Shown in pieces: positions 18,554 to 26,169 of a stretch of 64,000 bases of DNA (positions are counted from its first letter, which is position 1; every line of letters begins with the position of its first letter). The stretch is from an uncultured Eudoraea sp. Lineage in GTDB: Bacteria > Bacteroidota > Bacteroidia > Flavobacteriales > Flavobacteriaceae. The stretch is taken from contig NZ_CAMYKG010000036.1 in assembly GCF_947258925.1 (NCBI RefSeq), positions 29,146 to 93,145 on the forward strand, written 5' to 3'. Both the position numbers and the translations under genes were made by a program. Below the pieces are notes generated by a model. That model was not told the DNA's origin and ran no database searches. It saw nothing but the letters and a program-made list of their open reading frames with translations.

Positions 18554-18969
18554 CTCAATTGCGTTTCTACAAATTGTTTGCAAAACTCTCGTATCTCATT
18601 TCTGGCTTTTAAAAAGGCTTCATGCTTTTCCTCTTCCGTTCCAATTACTTTGGAAGGGTCAAAAAAGTTATGGTGGATTCGCTTTGCTTCCTTTGAAGGA
18701 ATATAGGGGCAATTTTCCCTGGCATGATCACAGACCGTTATAATATAATCCCATGGAACACCTTCGTATTCATCTACATTATTTGAGGTATGTTCTGAAA
18801 TATCTATTTTATCCTCTTTCATTATAGCCACTGCACCGGGATTCAAACCATGCGTTTCAATTCCGGCACTATAGATTTAGGCTTTGCCATCTTGCATAGC
18901 GTTGAGATAACCATGGGCCAATTGACTTCTACAGGAGTTACCTGTAGATAACACCAAAATATTTTTCAT
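18550..18969 (-). pseudogene. arsC: Arsenate reductase ArsC (LMW phosphatase type), inactivated
   Basis: Minus-strand reading from the ATG at 18969 gives MKNILVLSTGNSCRSQLAHG, the N-terminus of thioredoxin-type arsenate reductases. Two lesions are visible. The family motif CTGNSCRS here reads STGNSCRS, so the nucleophilic cysteine (residue 8) is serine. Codon 31 (18877-18879) is TAA, after which the same frame continues cleanly with IYSAGIETHGLNPGAVAIM, HTSNNVDEY, ITVCDHARENCP and a normal C-terminus. Full length without the stop would be about 139 residues. It is the last gene of the arsR operon, 12 bp after the GNAT gene. No arsenite efflux gene (acr3/arsB) follows. Confidence 0.88.
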
Positions 18970-18981
18970 TACAATAACTTT

Positions 18982-19503
18982 TTAATTTATACCAACAACC
19001 TTACTTCTTCTTTCAAATAATAAATTGTCTTTCCAAATTCCGTCCAACTCGCCAATTCTTTCACGTTTACCCATGTAACGAAATCCAACTTTCTTATGAA
19101 GTTCAATACTACCAATATTTTCCGGAAAAATCCCGGACTGCAAAGTCCAGAATCCTGCCTTTTCACTTGCGGTAATAAGTTCTTCCATGAGAAGTTTACC
19201 CAGACCAATGCCTCTTGTTGATTCTGCTACATATACACTTACCTCTGCAACACCTCCATAAACACACCTTCCGGAAACAGGGGAAAGTGCCGCCCATCCT
19301 AAAACCTTATCATCTCCCAAACCCACTAATCTGCAACTTGAGATATGATTTCTATTCCACTGCTCATAGGATGGAATTTCCGTTTCAAATGTAGCAAAAC
19401 CAGTATCAATACCCTGCTGATATATTTGAGCAACCATTGGCCAATGGTGCTCGGACATTTCTCTAATTGAAAAATTGGTGTTGTTTATACTATTTGTGGA
19501 CAT
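18982..19503 (-). CDS. GNAT acetyltransferase, ArsN/phosphinothricin acetyltransferase-like
   Basis: 173 residues. It has the bar/ArsN-type pattern: IREMSEHHWPMVAQIYQQGI near residue 12, GFATFETEIPSYEQWN, LGWAALSPVSGRCVYGGVAE near 68, the acetyl-CoA loop STRGIGLGKLLMEEL near 95, and ELHKKVGFRYMGKRERIGELDGIWKDN near the end. Proteins of this type acetylate organoarsenicals such as arsinothricin, or phosphinothricin-like compounds. The position between an arsR-DUF6428 pair and arsC supports an arsenic-related role, which is inference. Second-last gene of the operon. Confidence 0.78.
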   Translation of the reverse strand: MSTNSINNTNFSIREMSEHHWPMVAQIYQQGIDTGFATFETEIPSYEQWNRNHISSCRLVGLGDDKVLGWAALSPVSGRCVYGGVAEVSVYVAESTRGIGLGKLLMEELITASEKAGFWTLQSGIFPENIGSIELHKKVGFRYMGKRERIGELDGIWKDNLLFERRSKVVGIN

Positions 19504-19524
19504 CCGATCTGTATTACCACATAA

Positions 19525-20013
19525 CTAACAGCAGCCTCCGCCCGGGGAACAGCAGGCATCTTCTTCTGAAGTAATTTCAACAGGAATACCGCATTCTTCC
19601 TTTGCCTTGCAATCGGTTTTTTCCACGGCTAATTTAATAACAAGTCGGTCTTCGGATGTATCGTACCCATCTATAAATAACTGCGCGGTATGGAAATCCT
19701 TGTTGCCATATTCTATTTTAAGCTCAGCTTCCATTTCCATCGGTTTTATTCCATTCACCCTATTTAAAATTTGAAATGCTTTGGAAACCGTCATATACTG
19801 TGTCTTGCCAATTTCTGCAGGACTTTCCCAGAGCTGGACAATGGTTTCCTTCCAAAAATCTGTTCCTCCACCGCAATCCACAGAGTCGATCATGATATTT
19901 TTTACTTCAGTCAGATGGTAATTGGCACTTACCAACACCCCATTATTGTAGTCAAATACTAGTTCTTTATTTCCGTTATCCCTTAGAAGAGAAAATAATT
20001 CTTTTGTTTTCAT
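19525..20013 (-). CDS. DUF6428-like protein of ars operons, Cys-rich tail
   Basis: 162 residues. The N-terminal 130 residues (MKTKELFSLLRDNGNKELVF, then ANYHLTEVKNIMIDSVDCGG) resemble the DUF6428 proteins that commonly sit between arsR and arsC in Bacteroidota. The C-terminus ends in DACCSPGGGCC, a CCxxxxxCC-type cluster that could bind As(III) or another soft metal. Two more cysteines (DCKAKEECG) precede it. Function is unknown; metalloid binding is inferred from the cysteines and the operon. Starts 10 bp after arsR. Confidence 0.7.
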   Translation of the reverse strand: MKTKELFSLLRDNGNKELVFDYNNGVLVSANYHLTEVKNIMIDSVDCGGGTDFWKETIVQLWESPAEIGKTQYMTVSKAFQILNRVNGIKPMEMEAELKIEYGNKDFHTAQLFIDGYDTSEDRLVIKLAVEKTDCKAKEECGIPVEITSEEDACCSPGGGCC

Positions 20014-20023
20014 TATTTTGTTA

Positions 20024-20347
20024 TTAGCAACAATTTATTGTTGTTTTATTAAAGAATTCATTTATTAGTGCCCGTATTTCCTGCCATTTTTTATGGTTTA
20101 TGCAGTAGCATGTGCTTTTTCCGCTTATTTCCCCCTCAATTAAATCGATGCTTTTGAGTTCTTTTAAATGCTGTGAAATAGTGGGTTGGGCAAGCCCTAT
20201 TTCTTCAACTATATCATTACAAATACAGTTATTCTGACTGCCTATATATTGTAGGATGGCAATCCTTGCCGGATTGGACAAAACTTTTAAAATAACAGCC
20301 AGTTCATTTTGTTCAGCAGTAAATATTTGTGTTTTGGTCGTTCCCAT
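20024..20347 (-). CDS. arsR: ArsR/SmtB family metalloid-responsive repressor
   Basis: 107 residues, winged helix. LAVILKVLSNPARIAILQYI (residues 16-35) is the family signature, and LAQPTISQHLKELKSIDLIEGE the recognition helix and wing. The NNCICND segment near residue 40 supplies a CxC pair where As(III) binds in ArsR proteins of the CVC type; the C-terminus adds INCC. It probably represses its own operon (arsR, DUF6428-like, GNAT, arsC) and lets go on binding arsenite. A perfect 12-bp palindrome lies 12 bp upstream of the start codon and is a good operator candidate. Confidence 0.88.
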   Translation of the reverse strand: MGTTKTQIFTAEQNELAVILKVLSNPARIAILQYIGSQNNCICNDIVEEIGLAQPTISQHLKELKSIDLIEGEISGKSTCYCINHKKWQEIRALINEFFNKTTINCC

Positions 20348-20358
20348 TACATATTTAT

Positions 20359-20370
20359 ATATTGCAATAT
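20359..20370. promoter_or_regulatory. Candidate ArsR operator (12-bp palindrome)
   Basis: ATATTGCAATAT is a perfect palindrome 12 bp upstream of the arsR start codon. Position and symmetry suit autoregulation by the dimeric ArsR. The region is A/T-rich, so a chance palindrome is possible. Confidence 0.45.
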
Positions 20371-20390
20371 TACGATAATACTTAAAACAA

Positions 20391-20421
20391 AAAAAGCCGG
20401 ATCACAATAAACCCGACTTTT
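20391..20421 (-). terminator. Terminator after the TM2 protein gene
   Basis: On the minus strand AAAAGTCGGG pairs with CCGGCTTTT (one mismatch) around a loop of about a dozen bases, followed by a run of T (TTTTTTTGTTTT). It lies 6 bp after the TM2 gene stop and separates it from arsR. Confidence 0.75.
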
Positions 20422-20426
20422 AAATT

Positions 20427-21104
20427 TTAGAACCAGGGTTTTTTACCCACCTGGTAGGTATTGTAGAATTCTTCATCAGATTTGGTAAGGTAAATAATTC
20501 CTTCTATCAATCCTATCAAACCGCTAATCCATACCATAAATACACCTATAACAACACAGCTAAGTATGAAACCTATAATGGTTATTCCCAATAGAACAAA
20601 ACCTTCTTTCTGATACCCTAATATAAACTTATGAACCCCAAAAGTACCTAATACTATTGCCAATATACCGGCCAATATTTTTTTGTTTTCAGCTTCGGTT
20701 ACTCCTTTCATGCCCTCTGAAAATTCTTCTGCTGTTTTTTTGGCTTCCTCCTTAAATTCATGAGCAGCTTCTTTCGTATCGTCAGCAAATTCTTTAGCAG
20801 ATTCTTTAGTTTCTTCAGCAAATTCTTTTGCCTTCTCTTTAGCTTCTTTAGCGGATGCTTTGGCCTTGTCTTTTGCTTTGTCAATTGCTCCTTCGGCTTT
20901 CTCTTTCGCTTCCCTGGCCTTCTCTTTCGCTTTATCTATTGCTCCCTCTACTTTCTCTTTTGCTTCCTTGGAAGATTCCTTAGCTTCTTCAGTTAATTTT
21001 TGGGCCTTCTCTTTTGCTTCTTTAGCAGATTCTTTGGCTTTATCTTTAGCCTTATCAAAAGCATCCTCGGCTTTATCTTTGGGGTCTTTATTATCTTCTG
21101 ACAT
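20427..21104 (-). CDS. TM2-domain protein with long Ala/Lys/Glu LEA-like helical repeats
   Basis: 225 residues. Residues 1-135 are almost only A, K, E, D, S and T, in repeats such as DKAKEKAREAKEKAEGAI with 11-residue spacing. This looks like the amphipathic helices of group 3 LEA proteins or apolipoproteins. Residues 139-215 form a TM2 domain: KILAGILAIVLGTFGVHKFILG, a GYQKEGF turn, then a second hydrophobic segment. The combination suggests a membrane-anchored, flexible charged helix that may protect membranes or interact with the envelope. No function is known. Monocistronic, with its own terminator. Confidence 0.8.
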   Translation of the reverse strand: MSEDNKDPKDKAEDAFDKAKDKAKESAKEAKEKAQKLTEEAKESSKEAKEKVEGAIDKAKEKAREAKEKAEGAIDKAKDKAKASAKEAKEKAKEFAEETKESAKEFADDTKEAAHEFKEEAKKTAEEFSEGMKGVTEAENKKILAGILAIVLGTFGVHKFILGYQKEGFVLLGITIIGFILSCVVIGVFMVWISGLIGLIEGIIYLTKSDEEFYNTYQVGKKPWF

Positions 21105-21155
21105 GATTATCCTGTGTTGATTAATGCGTTCTTAAATGTACTGATTATTTAGGTA

Positions 21156-21542
21156 TCAAAGAAATGCTTTATCAACTGGTTCCCAAAGCTCTAGCTTATT
21201 GCCTTCCGGATCCAGGATCCATCCAAATTTCCCATACTCATATTCCTCAATTTCTCCAATAACTGTTACACCTTCCTCCTTTAAAACGGATAATAATTCT
21301 GCGAGATTTGCCACCCGAAAATTCATCATAAATTCTTTTTTGCTGGGCTTAAAATAGGCGGTATCCTCTTTAAAAGGACTCCATTGCGTTGAACAATCAT
21401 TACCTTCCTTGTCCTTCCACCAGAAGGTACATCCGTATTGGTCAGTATTTAGCCCTAAATGATTTTTGTACCAGTCTTTTATTTTATCAGGATCTTTGGT
21501 TTTAAAGAAAAAACCACCTAATCCGGTAACTCTTTTTTTCAT
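21156..21542 (-). CDS. VOC (glyoxalase/bleomycin resistance-like) family protein
   Basis: 128 residues from ATG 21542 (MKKRVTGLGGFFFKTKDPDK). A longer open frame would overlap the upstream gene and has no family match at its start. The vicinal-oxygen-chelate pattern is visible: FFFKTKDPDKIKDWYKNHLGL, then FMMNFRVANLAELLSVLKEEGV and the closing FGWILDPEGNKLELWEP. Such proteins are metal-dependent isomerases or dioxygenases, or binding proteins; the substrate cannot be told. It follows the DUF1801 gene by 10 bp, probably in one transcript. Confidence 0.8.
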   Translation of the reverse strand: MKKRVTGLGGFFFKTKDPDKIKDWYKNHLGLNTDQYGCTFWWKDKEGNDCSTQWSPFKEDTAYFKPSKKEFMMNFRVANLAELLSVLKEEGVTVIGEIEEYEYGKFGWILDPEGNKLELWEPVDKAFL

Positions 21543-21552
21543 GATTAATCCA

Positions 21553-22008
21553 TTATTTTTTCCACGCTTGTTCGTAAATAGATATCCATTGTTCAACAGA
21601 CATCTTTGATGCTAATTCGCCTATTAAGGAATAGGGAATATGTTTGGAATTTTTAAAACGGATACAGCTTTTACCCATATCTAATTTGGTTTTTACATGT
21701 TTGGGATACTCAGAAACAAACCAGTCCAACAAAGCTTTATTACTATAAATGCCCATATGGTAAAGTGCTATGAAGTTTTTTTGCGAAGCAATATTTATAA
21801 ATGGCAATGGAAGTTCCGGATTTACATGATACCCTGCCGGATACAGGGAATGGGGTACTACATAGCCTATCATGCCATAACTCATTTCTTCTTCAAATCC
21901 TTCAGGTAAGTTTCCTAAGATTGTTTCCCTTAACTTCAATATAGGTTGTTTTCGATCCTCAGGGAGTTCAGAAATATATTCCGCCGGACTTTTGGCTTTT
22001 GATTGCAT
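21553..22008 (-). CDS. DUF1801 (YdhG-like) family protein
   Basis: 151 residues. AEYISELPEDRKQPILKLRETI and FEEEMSYGMIGYVVPHSLYP are the usual N-terminal motifs. INIASQKNFIALYHMGIY and MGKSCIRFKNSKHIPYSLIGELA follow in family order. The fold is known from structures (a small alpha/beta domain), but the function is not. The ATG at 22008 is the only sensible start. A TAAATTTG box is about 48 bp upstream. Likely co-transcribed with the VOC gene. Confidence 0.8.
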   Translation of the reverse strand: MQSKAKSPAEYISELPEDRKQPILKLRETILGNLPEGFEEEMSYGMIGYVVPHSLYPAGYHVNPELPLPFINIASQKNFIALYHMGIYSNKALLDWFVSEYPKHVKTKLDMGKSCIRFKNSKHIPYSLIGELASKMSVEQWISIYEQAWKK

Positions 22009-22055
22009 GTTAGTTTTATTTATGTTGTAGTAGCATTAAATTGGACCTTAGGCAC

Positions 22056-22063
22056 CAAATTTA
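22056..22063 (-). promoter_or_regulatory. Candidate -7 box for the DUF1801-VOC unit
   Basis: Minus-strand TAAATTTG is a perfect TAnnTTTG match 47 bp before the DUF1801 start. No good -33 element is visible at the standard distance. Confidence 0.4.
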
Positions 22064-22167
22064 AATTCCATGTTTTTCATGCTCTGGGATTTTTGTGTTG
22101 GTTCAAAACTAAAGAGCAGGAGGGGGAGGCATTTTATACTAAAGTACTAAATTGCTTCTTTTATAGG

Positions 22168-23799
22168 TTAGGATTTTTTCCTTTTTTTACCATTTTTATC
22201 GTCCTTTAGAATCATTTTTTGTACCCCTTTCCCGGGAACAATCCTAATGCAACCATCAATCAATCCATTCACAATATAATTTACCGGGGATCGATATACA
22301 TTTCTTTTCGATTGATATAAAGCCACAAGATAGTTCTTTTGATCAGGCAAATTATTCGTCCGGATAGCTGTGTTTGCAATTGCAGAAAGAAATCCCATAT
22401 TTTTAGATTTGTCTTCACTCTTTTCGTTGAGCAATTTTACCTGTAAGTTACTGTAATCAAATACCAGTTTGTTTTGAGACTGCAACGGACCGGCGTTCAT
22501 TTGAAACTGAATACCGTTCATCTGTCCGGAAACCATTTCAACACCTGCCAGGGGTTTTAAAGTAGGGTTTAATTCGGTTATACTTAAGGCTCCGACACCT
22601 ATATCTAATGTAAATGTTTCTTTATCATATGGAACAATTAGTTCAACATCAACAGGAGCTTTACCTTTAAGGCTGGCACTAATTTTTGCTTCTAAATGAC
22701 CTCTTGTCAACTGTTCTTCAGGCATGTTGGTGACCCCCGTAATGTCTCCACTGATTTCCTGAATTTTTAGAGATCCTGATTCACTTTTTTTAACGCCCAG
22801 TTCACCATAGGTTACCGAAGAATTCGAAATTTGAACAGAGTCAATTAGCATTGCCACAGGGATTGCATTGATAATTCCCTGAAACATGGGTTTAACTACA
22901 TCCGGGGGTCTGGGGATATTCTTATTTCGTTGCAATTTAATGTCCAATTCGTCTATAGAAATTTTTTGGGCTTCAATATCTAATTGAGTGTAGAATTCGC
23001 TGGATGGTTGAAGCTGATGAATACCAATTTCTTTTACATTTAATTCAATGATATCGTTTTGTACACCGGTGAGCTTACTGACTTCAACCCAATCTATTGA
23101 ATAACCAATGGAAATATCATTCAGCAAAATTTCCTTTTCCATCAGCTTATATTGAAAATGACCCATACTAATATCAGTATAGTCGTTTGGTTTAAATGTG
23201 ATACCATCCAGATCTACATTTAAATCTTTCATTTCAAATGGTATCAGATGCTTGAATTTTAAAGAGTCGGTTTCTATTCCGGTTGCAAGGATATTAATTT
23301 GCTTTACCTGGCCTTTTACACCTTGCGAGACAGGATCCCTTAGGATAACTGAACCATTTTGAATACTGAAACGCTTAAGGTCTGCCCGAGATAAAATATC
23401 ACCGAACATTAGCTGTAACCCTTGGCCACTGGTAGTTTTAGTCGTGTCTGCGCTGAGTGTTACCTCAAAAAATGGTTTTTCAAAAGCAATCTCATTTAAA
23501 TTCAACTTTTTTCCAAATAAGAATTCCCTCCATACTATCCCATTTATGGTAGCGTAATCTACATATCCGGTAATTGTCGTTCCTTTTCCCGGGTTTAAAG
23601 GTTCAATGCTGACTTCGTCCAAGGTAAACCCTTTAAAAAAGGTGTCTAAATCCAAATCAGAATAAGTTATGTTGTAGGCTCTGTCAGGGTTTGAATTTAA
23701 TCTAGCCTGAAATTTAGATTCAATCCTCCACTCAAAACCTTTCAGCATTATAAATAATATCCCCAGGACAATAAGAATCCAAATGATAATCTTTTTCAT
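22168..23799 (-). CDS. AsmA-like / DUF748-like envelope protein
   Basis: 543 residues with a single N-terminal membrane anchor (IIIWILIVLGILFIMLKGF) and a long beta-rich body. Repeated strands such as LNEIAFEKPFFEVTLSAD, IQNGSVILRDP and IQISNSSVTYGEL resemble the AsmA/TamB-type repeats that form periplasmic lipid-transfer bridges. I cannot assign a specific family with certainty. The protein ends in a basic tail (KNGKKRKKS). It may act in outer-membrane lipid homeostasis, which is inference. It is the last of a string of minus-strand genes starting near 27.5 kb. Confidence 0.6.
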   Translation of the reverse strand: MKKIIIWILIVLGILFIMLKGFEWRIESKFQARLNSNPDRAYNITYSDLDLDTFFKGFTLDEVSIEPLNPGKGTTITGYVDYATINGIVWREFLFGKKLNLNEIAFEKPFFEVTLSADTTKTTSGQGLQLMFGDILSRADLKRFSIQNGSVILRDPVSQGVKGQVKQINILATGIETDSLKFKHLIPFEMKDLNVDLDGITFKPNDYTDISMGHFQYKLMEKEILLNDISIGYSIDWVEVSKLTGVQNDIIELNVKEIGIHQLQPSSEFYTQLDIEAQKISIDELDIKLQRNKNIPRPPDVVKPMFQGIINAIPVAMLIDSVQISNSSVTYGELGVKKSESGSLKIQEISGDITGVTNMPEEQLTRGHLEAKISASLKGKAPVDVELIVPYDKETFTLDIGVGALSITELNPTLKPLAGVEMVSGQMNGIQFQMNAGPLQSQNKLVFDYSNLQVKLLNEKSEDKSKNMGFLSAIANTAIRTNNLPDQKNYLVALYQSKRNVYRSPVNYIVNGLIDGCIRIVPGKGVQKMILKDDKNGKKRKKS

Positions 23800-23825
23800 T
23801 ATTGTGTATTCTTTTAGACTCTATT

Positions 23826-24764
23826 TTAACAAAACCTGGACCTTATTTTGTCTGCAATGGTCTGGGCTAATTTCTGCTTACTTTCTTTGGTCCATCCGGC
23901 AACATGTGGAGAAAGAATAACATTGTCGGCCTCCATTAGAAATTTAAAGGCCTGCGGAAGATCGGACTTCGTAAACATGTCTTCAAAAGAAGTTTTTTCA
24001 TATTCCAATACGTCCAATCCGGCACCTAATATTTTACCAGATTTTAGAGCGGAAACCAAATCTTCCGTATCAACGCATTTTCCTCTTGCCGTATTTAACA
24101 ACCAAAAAGGTTTTTGAAACTTATTTATAAATTCGGTATTAATCATTCCAAGGGTTTCCGGTGTTTGAGGTACGTGCAGGCTTATTACGTCTGAGCGTTG
24201 TTCCAATTCCATGATTCCAACCTGTCTTGCATTTTCATCAAATACACCCCCGATAATATCATAGCAAATTACTTCAACATCAAAACCGCTGAGTTTTTTA
24301 GCAAAGGCTTTTCCGGTATTGCCATAACCGATGATACCAACAGTTTTACCATCAAGTTCTGCTCCCCGGTTGCCTTCCCTGTCCCAGATACCATTCTTTA
24401 CTTCCTTGTTTGCTTTGGTCAGCTTATTAAATAGGGCCAATAATAATCCGAGGGCATGTTCGCCAACGGCATTGCGATTTCCTTCAGGGGCAGCGGCCAG
24501 AAAAACCCCTTTATCATAAGCATAATCGACATCTATATTTTCCAAACCGGACCCAAGTCTCCCTATGAATTTCAGGTTTTGGGCCTTGTCCAAAAATGAT
24601 TGGTCAATAGTAAATCTACTTCGGATAATTAGTCCGTCATAGAGGTGAATTGTTTTTTCAACTTCAGATTTGGATGCTGTATATTCTTCAACATTCTCAA
24701 AACCCAGTTTGGTGAATTCCTCTATAAGCAAAGGATGGTTAATGTCTACATGGAGGATTTTCAT
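23826..24764 (-). CDS. D-isomer specific 2-hydroxyacid dehydrogenase (phosphoglycerate dehydrogenase-like)
   Basis: 312 residues. The nucleotide-binding motif VGIIGYGNTGKAFAKKL is near residue 146. The catalytic triad contexts are NTARGK near 228, LDVLEYE near 255 and SPHVAGW near 290 (Arg, Glu, His). IIRSRFTIDQSFLD and GRLGSGLENIDVDYA in the N-terminal half fit the SerA/GyaR branch. It could be 3-phosphoglycerate dehydrogenase, but it lacks an ACT domain and no ser genes are near, so the substrate is open. The cupin gene lies 5 bp upstream. Confidence 0.85.
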   Translation of the reverse strand: MKILHVDINHPLLIEEFTKLGFENVEEYTASKSEVEKTIHLYDGLIIRSRFTIDQSFLDKAQNLKFIGRLGSGLENIDVDYAYDKGVFLAAAPEGNRNAVGEHALGLLLALFNKLTKANKEVKNGIWDREGNRGAELDGKTVGIIGYGNTGKAFAKKLSGFDVEVICYDIIGGVFDENARQVGIMELEQRSDVISLHVPQTPETLGMINTEFINKFQKPFWLLNTARGKCVDTEDLVSALKSGKILGAGLDVLEYEKTSFEDMFTKSDLPQAFKFLMEADNVILSPHVAGWTKESKQKLAQTIADKIRSRFC

Positions 24765-24769
24765 GCTAT

Positions 24770-25135
24770 TTAAATTTTAGGATATTCAGTTATTGTCCTT
24801 GTGTGCCGTACCTTACCGGTATGGGCCGTTGTCAATTTTTCAAAGAGCATTAAATGTACTACTTCATTGTTTTTTGTAGATGGATTGTGTTCTACCCCTT
24901 TCGGGACAACTATAATTTCACCTTCTTTCACAACTTCCGTCCGGTCTCTGAATTGCATATATAAAGTACCCTTTAAAACCTGAAATAGTTCATCCTCATT
25001 ATCGTGGGAATGCCATACAAACTCTCCCTGAATCTTCGCCAGAATTACCTGCATATCATCTACCTGGGCTATTTGATGCGGGTGCCATGTTTTACTGAAG
25101 GCGTCATATTTCTTTTTTAAATTTATAGCTTTCAT
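24770..25135 (-). CDS. Cupin domain protein
   Basis: 121 residues, a single double-stranded beta-helix. The two cupin motifs are VWHSHDNEDELFQVLKGTLYM near residue 39 (metal ligands His, His, Glu) and EGEIIVVPKGVEHNPSTKNN near 70 (third His). The function of this small cupin group is not established; members often act as small-molecule sensors or isomerases. It overlaps nothing and is 5 bp upstream of the 2-hydroxyacid dehydrogenase gene, so co-transcription is likely. Confidence 0.8.
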   Translation of the reverse strand: MKAINLKKKYDAFSKTWHPHQIAQVDDMQVILAKIQGEFVWHSHDNEDELFQVLKGTLYMQFRDRTEVVKEGEIIVVPKGVEHNPSTKNNEVVHLMLFEKLTTAHTGKVRHTRTITEYPKI

Positions 25136-25173
25136 TTTTATTAACTTAAGTCTAACTTATTGTAGAACATATT

Positions 25174-26094
25174 TTACTCCTTTTTTGTTTCAGGCTGATT
25201 TTTTACGTCAAATTCAAAAATATCATTTCGGGCATAATGACCAATTACATCAAAATCGAGTTTGTTACGCTTTACTTCTTCAAGATCTATTTCAGCAACT
25301 AGGACCCCGGCTTTGTCATACAATGGGCCTGCTATAATTTTACCGTTTGGGGCCACCAATAGGCTGCCTCCGCGGCACATTGTTTCAGGTTCATTCCGTA
25401 CCAATGCCTGGTACCTTTCAGGGTACATGGATTTGGTAAAATACTGATTGCAAGCAAGAACATAGCATCTGCCTTCCAGAGCGATATGTTGCATAGAAGA
25501 GGTCCATTCATCCCTGGCATCTGCTGTAGGAGCTATATAAATCTCAACGCCTTTCGTATACATTGCCATTCTAGCCAGCGGCATATAATTTTCCCAACAA
25601 ATAAGGCCGCCTAACTTCCCTATCTTGGATTGATAAGTAGTTAATGCTTCACCTGAAGCCTCCGCCCAGACAATTCTTTCTGTCCCGGTAGGTTTAATTT
25701 TCCGATGCGTGCCAAGTAACCCTGCAGTTGGTGATATATAGAGCATTGAACAATATAAACTACCACTAATATCGTCCTTTTCAGTTACTCCTATAACCAG
25801 GTAGATCTTATTTTTTTTGGAAATGTCTTCGAGGCGTTTAAGATCTTTACTTTTCACATTTAGGCTGTTTTCATAGTATTCAGCATAAAGTTTACGCCCT
25901 TTTTCAGATCTGCTTCCTATGGTTGCGCCGAAGGTAAACCCTCTTGGGTACCCCGGAATAAAGGACTCCGGAAAAACCAACAAATCACATCCCTCTGCTG
26001 CATATGCCTTGGTAAGCCTTTCAATTTTAGAAATGGTTTCTTTTTTATTGAAAAAAACAGGGCTTTCCTGGACTAAACCTACTTTGATTGTCAT
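25174..26094 (-). CDS. Carbon-nitrogen hydrolase, nitrilase branch
   Basis: 306 residues. The Glu-Lys-Cys triad is visible: FPESF (Glu43), HRKIKPT (Lys132) and GGLICWENYMPLAR (Cys166). The CWENYMPL motif is typical of branch 1 nitrilases, which turn nitriles into carboxylic acids, rather than of amidases or NAD synthetases. FIPGYPRGFTFG near residue 45 also fits nitrilases. The natural substrate cannot be told. It ends 38 bp before the cupin gene and may share its transcript. Confidence 0.87.
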   Translation of the reverse strand: MTIKVGLVQESPVFFNKKETISKIERLTKAYAAEGCDLLVFPESFIPGYPRGFTFGATIGSRSEKGRKLYAEYYENSLNVKSKDLKRLEDISKKNKIYLVIGVTEKDDISGSLYCSMLYISPTAGLLGTHRKIKPTGTERIVWAEASGEALTTYQSKIGKLGGLICWENYMPLARMAMYTKGVEIYIAPTADARDEWTSSMQHIALEGRCYVLACNQYFTKSMYPERYQALVRNEPETMCRGGSLLVAPNGKIIAGPLYDKAGVLVAEIDLEEVKRNKLDFDVIGHYARNDIFEFDVKNQPETKKE

Positions 26095-26169
26095 AGACTG
26101 AAATTCTTAGAGGGAATTTGTTTTAGATATCGGAGACTCTAAGGTATCTAAATTTAATAAAAGTGAAGT

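Noticed and set aside
20760..21120. Plus-strand open frames of 78 and 86 residues rich in Phe and Ser
   Set aside because: They are the antisense of the A/K/E repeat region; the repetitive codons keep the opposite frames open.
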